In this document: positions 5,019-7,494 of the stretch, one piece after another
How the letters are laid out: every line of letters begins with the position of its first letter
Numbering within the stretch: the first letter of the stretch is position 1
Assembly: GCA_030652635.1 (NCBI GenBank)
Contig: JAUSPW010000249.1
Coordinates: forward strand, 1 to 7,494
Source: Pseudohongiella sp.
Lineage (GTDB): Bacteria > Pseudomonadota > Gammaproteobacteria > Pseudomonadales > Pseudohongiellaceae
DNA: 7,494 bases
Reading direction: 5' to 3'
The notes under the pieces: model-generated
Database searches by the model: none
Seen by the model: the letters and a program-made list of their open reading frames with translations, nothing else
What the model was told of the DNA's origin: nothing
Program-made: the position numbers and the translations under genes

Positions 5019-5853
5019 GACTTATGACTCCTGCACCAGATGGCGCACTGGTGGATTGACTGATGGTTTGTGAAATAGCGTCAACATCTTGTTGCAACAA
5101 GGTTTTTAACAGCGACGCGTATGACTGAATGCCTCGGCTTTCTGGATCAAGTTCCAGTGGCGTGAGCCCCCTGGAGCTGGCGTCACGTAATCGGGTATCC
5201 ACCGGAATGGCAGCATGCCACGTGTGTTCTGGCCAGGTCTTACGCATGTAACGATAACTGCTGACACTGGCCTGCGTGCGCCGATCAAACAGCGTTGGCA
5301 CCATTAAATAGGCCAAGGGTTGCTTGCGAGACCGATTGACCATGCTCAGTGTATTGAGCATACGCTCGACACCCTTAATCGCGAGGAATTCTGTTTGTAC
5401 GGGGATGATGAGTTTCTGACAGGCTGCCAATGCGTTAATGAGCAGTACCCCCAAGGTAGGCGGGCTATCAATCAATACATAGTCATAATTTTCCCAGACT
5501 TTTGCCAGTGCGCGCGACACAGCCAATCCCATGCCTTCAATACTGACGGCTGATCGCTCAAGCGTCGCAAGCGCCGTACTTCCGGGCACCAGGTCTAGTC
5601 GCGCACTCCGTGTGGATCTGATGGAGGCTATCAGGACGTCGTCGCGTAATTGCCCTGGGCTGGCAAACCATTCAAATGAGCTTTTAGCCGATTGATCGGG
5701 CGCATAACCAAAATAACTGCCCAGTGATGCCTGAGGGTCAAGGTCAAGCATCAAAACCCTATGCCCCTGATCTGCCAGCAAGCAGGCCAACGCAACGGTC
5801 GTGGTGGTTTTACCCACACCACCTTTTTGATTTGCGACAGCCCAGACACGCAT
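5011..5853 (-). CDS. parC: ParA/MinD-family ATPase ParC (chemotaxis array positioning)
   Basis: Cytoplasmic ParA-type ATPase; next to cheB and parP it is the counterpart of Vibrio ParC, which recruits and segregates chemotaxis arrays at the pole, not of chromosomal ParA. The symbol also denotes topoisomerase IV, which is unrelated. It has 280 residues. Seen: deviant Walker A KGGVGKTTT at 10-18 with signature Lys10 and Lys15; DLDPQAS at 37-43; Walker B VLIDSPP at 126-132; and VPTLFDRR at 185-192. No N-terminal DNA-binding helix-turn-helix is present. After about 255 a Ser/Gln-rich tail of some 25 residues follows. I start at ATG 5853, one base after the cheB stop, because family members begin right before VWxVANQKGG. 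An in-frame GTG at 5871 would add six residues and has no ribosome site, whereas GAAGAG (5864-5869) lies 10 nt before the ATG. Confidence 0.92.
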   Translation of the reverse strand: MRVWAVANQKGGVGKTTTTVALACLLADQGHRVLMLDLDPQASLGSYFGYAPDQSAKSSFEWFASPGQLRDDVLIASIRSTRSARLDLVPGSTALATLERSAVSIEGMGLAVSRALAKVWENYDYVLIDSPPTLGVLLINALAACQKLIIPVQTEFLAIKGVERMLNTLSMVNRSRKQPLAYLMVPTLFDRRTQASVSSYRYMRKTWPEHTWHAAIPVDTRLRDASSRGLTPLELDPESRGIQSYASLLKTLLQQDVDAISQTISQSTSAPSGAGVISRA

Positions 5854-5854
5854 A

Positions 5855-6943
5855 TTAGTTGATCTCTTCACAAAGTCGTGGTGCGATTTTGGTCAGGCTG
5901 AGTACTTCATCAGTCAAACCCGCTTTTGCAACAGCCATTGGCATCCCGTAAATCACACTGCTGGCCTCGTCCTGCGACCAAATCGTGGCGCCTTGGGCCT
6001 TGAGCATTCTGGCCCCTTCCCTGCCATCTGCGCCCATACCCGTGAGCACAATGCCGAGCACTCTGCCACTCAGTTCACGCGCCGCTGACCCGAAGGTCAC
6101 GTCGAGCGAGGGTTTGTAATTGAGCCTGACATCACCTTCGATTACCTTGATTCTGAGCGGAAGACGACTATCGATCATCATCTGTTTACCACCCGGTGCC
6201 AGATAAGCATGGCCAGCCTTTAACATGTCGCCGTCGCATGCTTCCGAGATCCTGATTTTGCAGATCTTGTCCAGTCGCTCTGCAAACGCTTTAGTGAATG
6301 TGCCTGGCATATGCTGTACCAACAAGATCGGTAGCGGAAAGCTCTCGGGCAATTTAGTCAGCACTTCCTGAAGCGCCATCGGACCGCCTGTGGATGCCCC
6401 TATAATCACCAGATCGCGGCTGACTCCCGCACGCCTTCGTAACGGTGGCGACACCAGCGTGGATGGTGCCGAACTTGAGGCAGGTGTGGCGGCAATCGGC
6501 GGCGTACCTGTCAGAACAGGCTGTTTCGCTTCAGGCAATCTCCGGCGGCTATTAGACACCACCACTATTCGTTCACATAAAATGCGCTGCAACTCGTCGG
6601 GATGTTTTGATATGTCCTCAAAGTTTTTAGGTAAATAATCCACCGCACCTGCATCAAGTGCATCCAACGTGACACGTGCGCCTTCATAACTCAGCGATGA
6701 AAACATCAACACTGGTGTACCGGACTGCTTGTTGATCTGCCTCAGCGCGGTAATGCCATCCATCACTGGCATCTCATAATCCATGGTGATGACATCGGGG
6801 CGCAGCAATTGTGTCTGATCAATGGCTTCCTGACCGTTGGCCGCGGTGCCAACAACAGTCAATCTTGGGTCAGCATTTATAAGCTCTGTCAGGCGGCGCC
6901 TGAAAAAACCGGAATCATCAACAACCAACACCTTTATCTTCAT
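5855..6943 (-). CDS. cheB: Protein-glutamate methylesterase/deamidase CheB
   Basis: Response regulator that, when phosphorylated by CheA, removes methyl groups from receptor glutamates (and deamidates glutamines) for adaptation. As called it has 362 residues, the usual length. Seen: an N-terminal receiver domain (about 2-125) with acidic pair Asp9/Asp10, phospho-acceptor Asp55 (TMDYEMPVMDG) and Lys106; a Pro/Ala/Ser linker at about 135-172; and a methylesterase domain with Ser184 (GASTGG), His211 (VQHMPG) and Asp305 (TGMGADG), matching the E. coli catalytic triad. Two in-frame alternative starts (GTG 6949, TTG 6946) lie inside the spacer behind GGAAGG (6950-6955). The ATG at 6943 has a 6 nt spacer and is preferred. 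The gene is 17 nt after cheA and 1 nt before parC. No motC/motD pair intervenes, unlike in Pseudomonas. Confidence 0.97.
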   Translation of the reverse strand: MKIKVLVVDDSGFFRRRLTELINADPRLTVVGTAANGQEAIDQTQLLRPDVITMDYEMPVMDGITALRQINKQSGTPVLMFSSLSYEGARVTLDALDAGAVDYLPKNFEDISKHPDELQRILCERIVVVSNSRRRLPEAKQPVLTGTPPIAATPASSSAPSTLVSPPLRRRAGVSRDLVIIGASTGGPMALQEVLTKLPESFPLPILLVQHMPGTFTKAFAERLDKICKIRISEACDGDMLKAGHAYLAPGGKQMMIDSRLPLRIKVIEGDVRLNYKPSLDVTFGSAARELSGRVLGIVLTGMGADGREGARMLKAQGATIWSQDEASSVIYGMPMAVAKAGLTDEVLSLTKIAPRLCEEIN

Positions 6944-6949
6944 CAACAC

Positions 6950-6955
6950 CCTTCC
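6950..6955 (-). promoter_or_regulatory. Ribosome binding site deciding the cheB start
   Basis: GGAAGG on the minus strand, 6 nt before ATG 6943. The in-frame GTG at 6947-6949 would touch this site and the TTG at 6944-6946 would be only 3 nt from it, so the ATG is the likely start. Confidence 0.65.
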
Positions 6956-6960
6956 ATGCG

Positions 6961-7494
6961 TTATGCAGCGTACTTCTTCAACAACCCAGGTACATCCAGA
7001 ATGATCGCGATGCGACCGTCTCCGGTAATGGTCGCACCAGCCATGCCTGCGGTGCCATGCAGCATTCTGCCCAGAGGCTTGATGACCACTTCTTCCTGTC
7101 CAATCAAGGTATCAACAACAAAACCAACTCGTTGCGCCCCGATGCTGACAATCACAACGTTGGCTGTGCCATCCTCTTGAATACTGGTGCCCGATCCGTT
7201 GCTCAGCCAACGCCGAAGGTGGAACAGTGGCAAGGCTTTATCCCGAACAGTAACCACTTGTTGGCCATCAACCACGTGTGTGTTCTTCATATTCAAATTG
7301 AAAATTTCATTGACGCTCACCAGTGGCAGTGCGAATGTCTGATCACCAACAAGAATCATCATGGTCGGCATGATGGCAAGTGTCAGCGGCACTTTGATCT
7401 CGATGCGTGAACCTTTGCCCGGCGCAGAGTCAATACTGACCGTACCATTAAGCTGAGCAATTTTGGTTTTGACAACGTCCATGCCGACGCCGCG
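6961..7494 (-). CDS. cheA: Chemotaxis histidine kinase CheA, C-terminal fragment
   Basis: Receptor-coupled histidine kinase of the chemotaxis array; it phosphorylates CheY and CheB. Only the last 177 residues lie in the window and the 5' end is cut by the right edge. Seen: the end of the P4 ATPase domain, opening with the RGVGMDVV glycine box (fragment residues 1-8) and GKGSRIEIKVPLTLAI at 26-41, then the CheW-like P5 regulatory domain (about 37-175) with FALPLVSVNEIF at 54-65, QRVGFVVDTLIGQEEVVIKPL at 121-141 and a GDGRIAIILDVPGL stretch at 158-171. P5 binds CheW and receptors. The stop is 17 nt from the cheB start, so they share a transcript. The P1 phosphotransfer domain and any region that would bind ParP lie outside the window. 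Confidence 0.97.
   Translation of the reverse strand, partial: RGVGMDVVKTKIAQLNGTVSIDSAPGKGSRIEIKVPLTLAIMPTMMILVGDQTFALPLVSVNEIFNLNMKNTHVVDGQQVVTVRDKALPLFHLRRWLSNGSGTSIQEDGTANVVIVSIGAQRVGFVVDTLIGQEEVVIKPLGRMLHGTAGMAGATITGDGRIAIILDVPGLLKKYAA

Noticed and set aside
5854..5871. GTG at 5871 as the parC start (six extra residues)
   Set aside because: No ribosome site precedes it, it would overlap cheB by 17 nt, and ParC homologues begin close to the ATG at 5853.
1..7494. tRNA or other RNA genes, insertion sequences, CRISPR repeats, phage or integration sites
   Set aside because: The window is filled by intact or edge-truncated conserved genes on one strand with short gaps; no repeat arrays, transposase motifs or tRNA-like cloverleaf patterns were seen by eye.

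Overview
The window is a compact, entirely minus-strand stretch of a gammaproteobacterial chromosome. Read in transcription order (from high to low coordinates) it runs cheA (3' part), cheB, a ParA-family ATPase (parC), a CheW-like partner (parP), cheW, a DUF2802 protein, and then ccmA, ccmB, ccmC, ccmD, ccmE and the start of ccmF. This order matches the junction between the polar-flagellum chemotaxis cluster and the cytochrome c maturation cluster known from Vibrio, Shewanella and, with motCD inserted after cheB, Pseudomonas. The base composition is moderate, roughly half GC by eye. The species cannot be named; a motile, respiring, polarly flagellated gammaproteobacterium with system I cytochrome c maturation is the best reading.

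Chemotaxis half (3202-7494): CheA ends in its CheW-binding P5 domain. CheB is complete, with receiver and methylesterase catalytic residues. parC and parP are tightly packed behind it (1 nt gap, then an 8 nt overlap) and are expected to place the chemotaxis array at the cell pole. After a 141 bp gap cheW begins with a near-perfect Shine-Dalgarno sequence and is followed, with a 1 nt overlap, by the small membrane/coiled-coil DUF2802 gene.

Cytochrome c half (1-3061): a 140 bp gap (3062-3201) separates the two functions and carries a perfect TATAAT box at 3166-3171. It probably launches the ccm operon. CcmA and CcmB form the ABC module; CcmC and CcmD load heme on CcmE; CcmE carries heme by a conserved histidine; CcmF (only its first 67 residues lie here) passes it to apocytochrome. 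ccmA/ccmB and ccmE/ccmF overlap by ATGA.

There is no gene-free stretch longer than 300 bases. I saw no RNA gene, insertion sequence, CRISPR array, integration site or convincing intrinsic terminator. Nothing here is clearly an undescribed system. The least understood parts are the DUF2802 protein, which resembles Bacillus SwrB in plan, and the unusual CheW-like domain and long linker of ParP.
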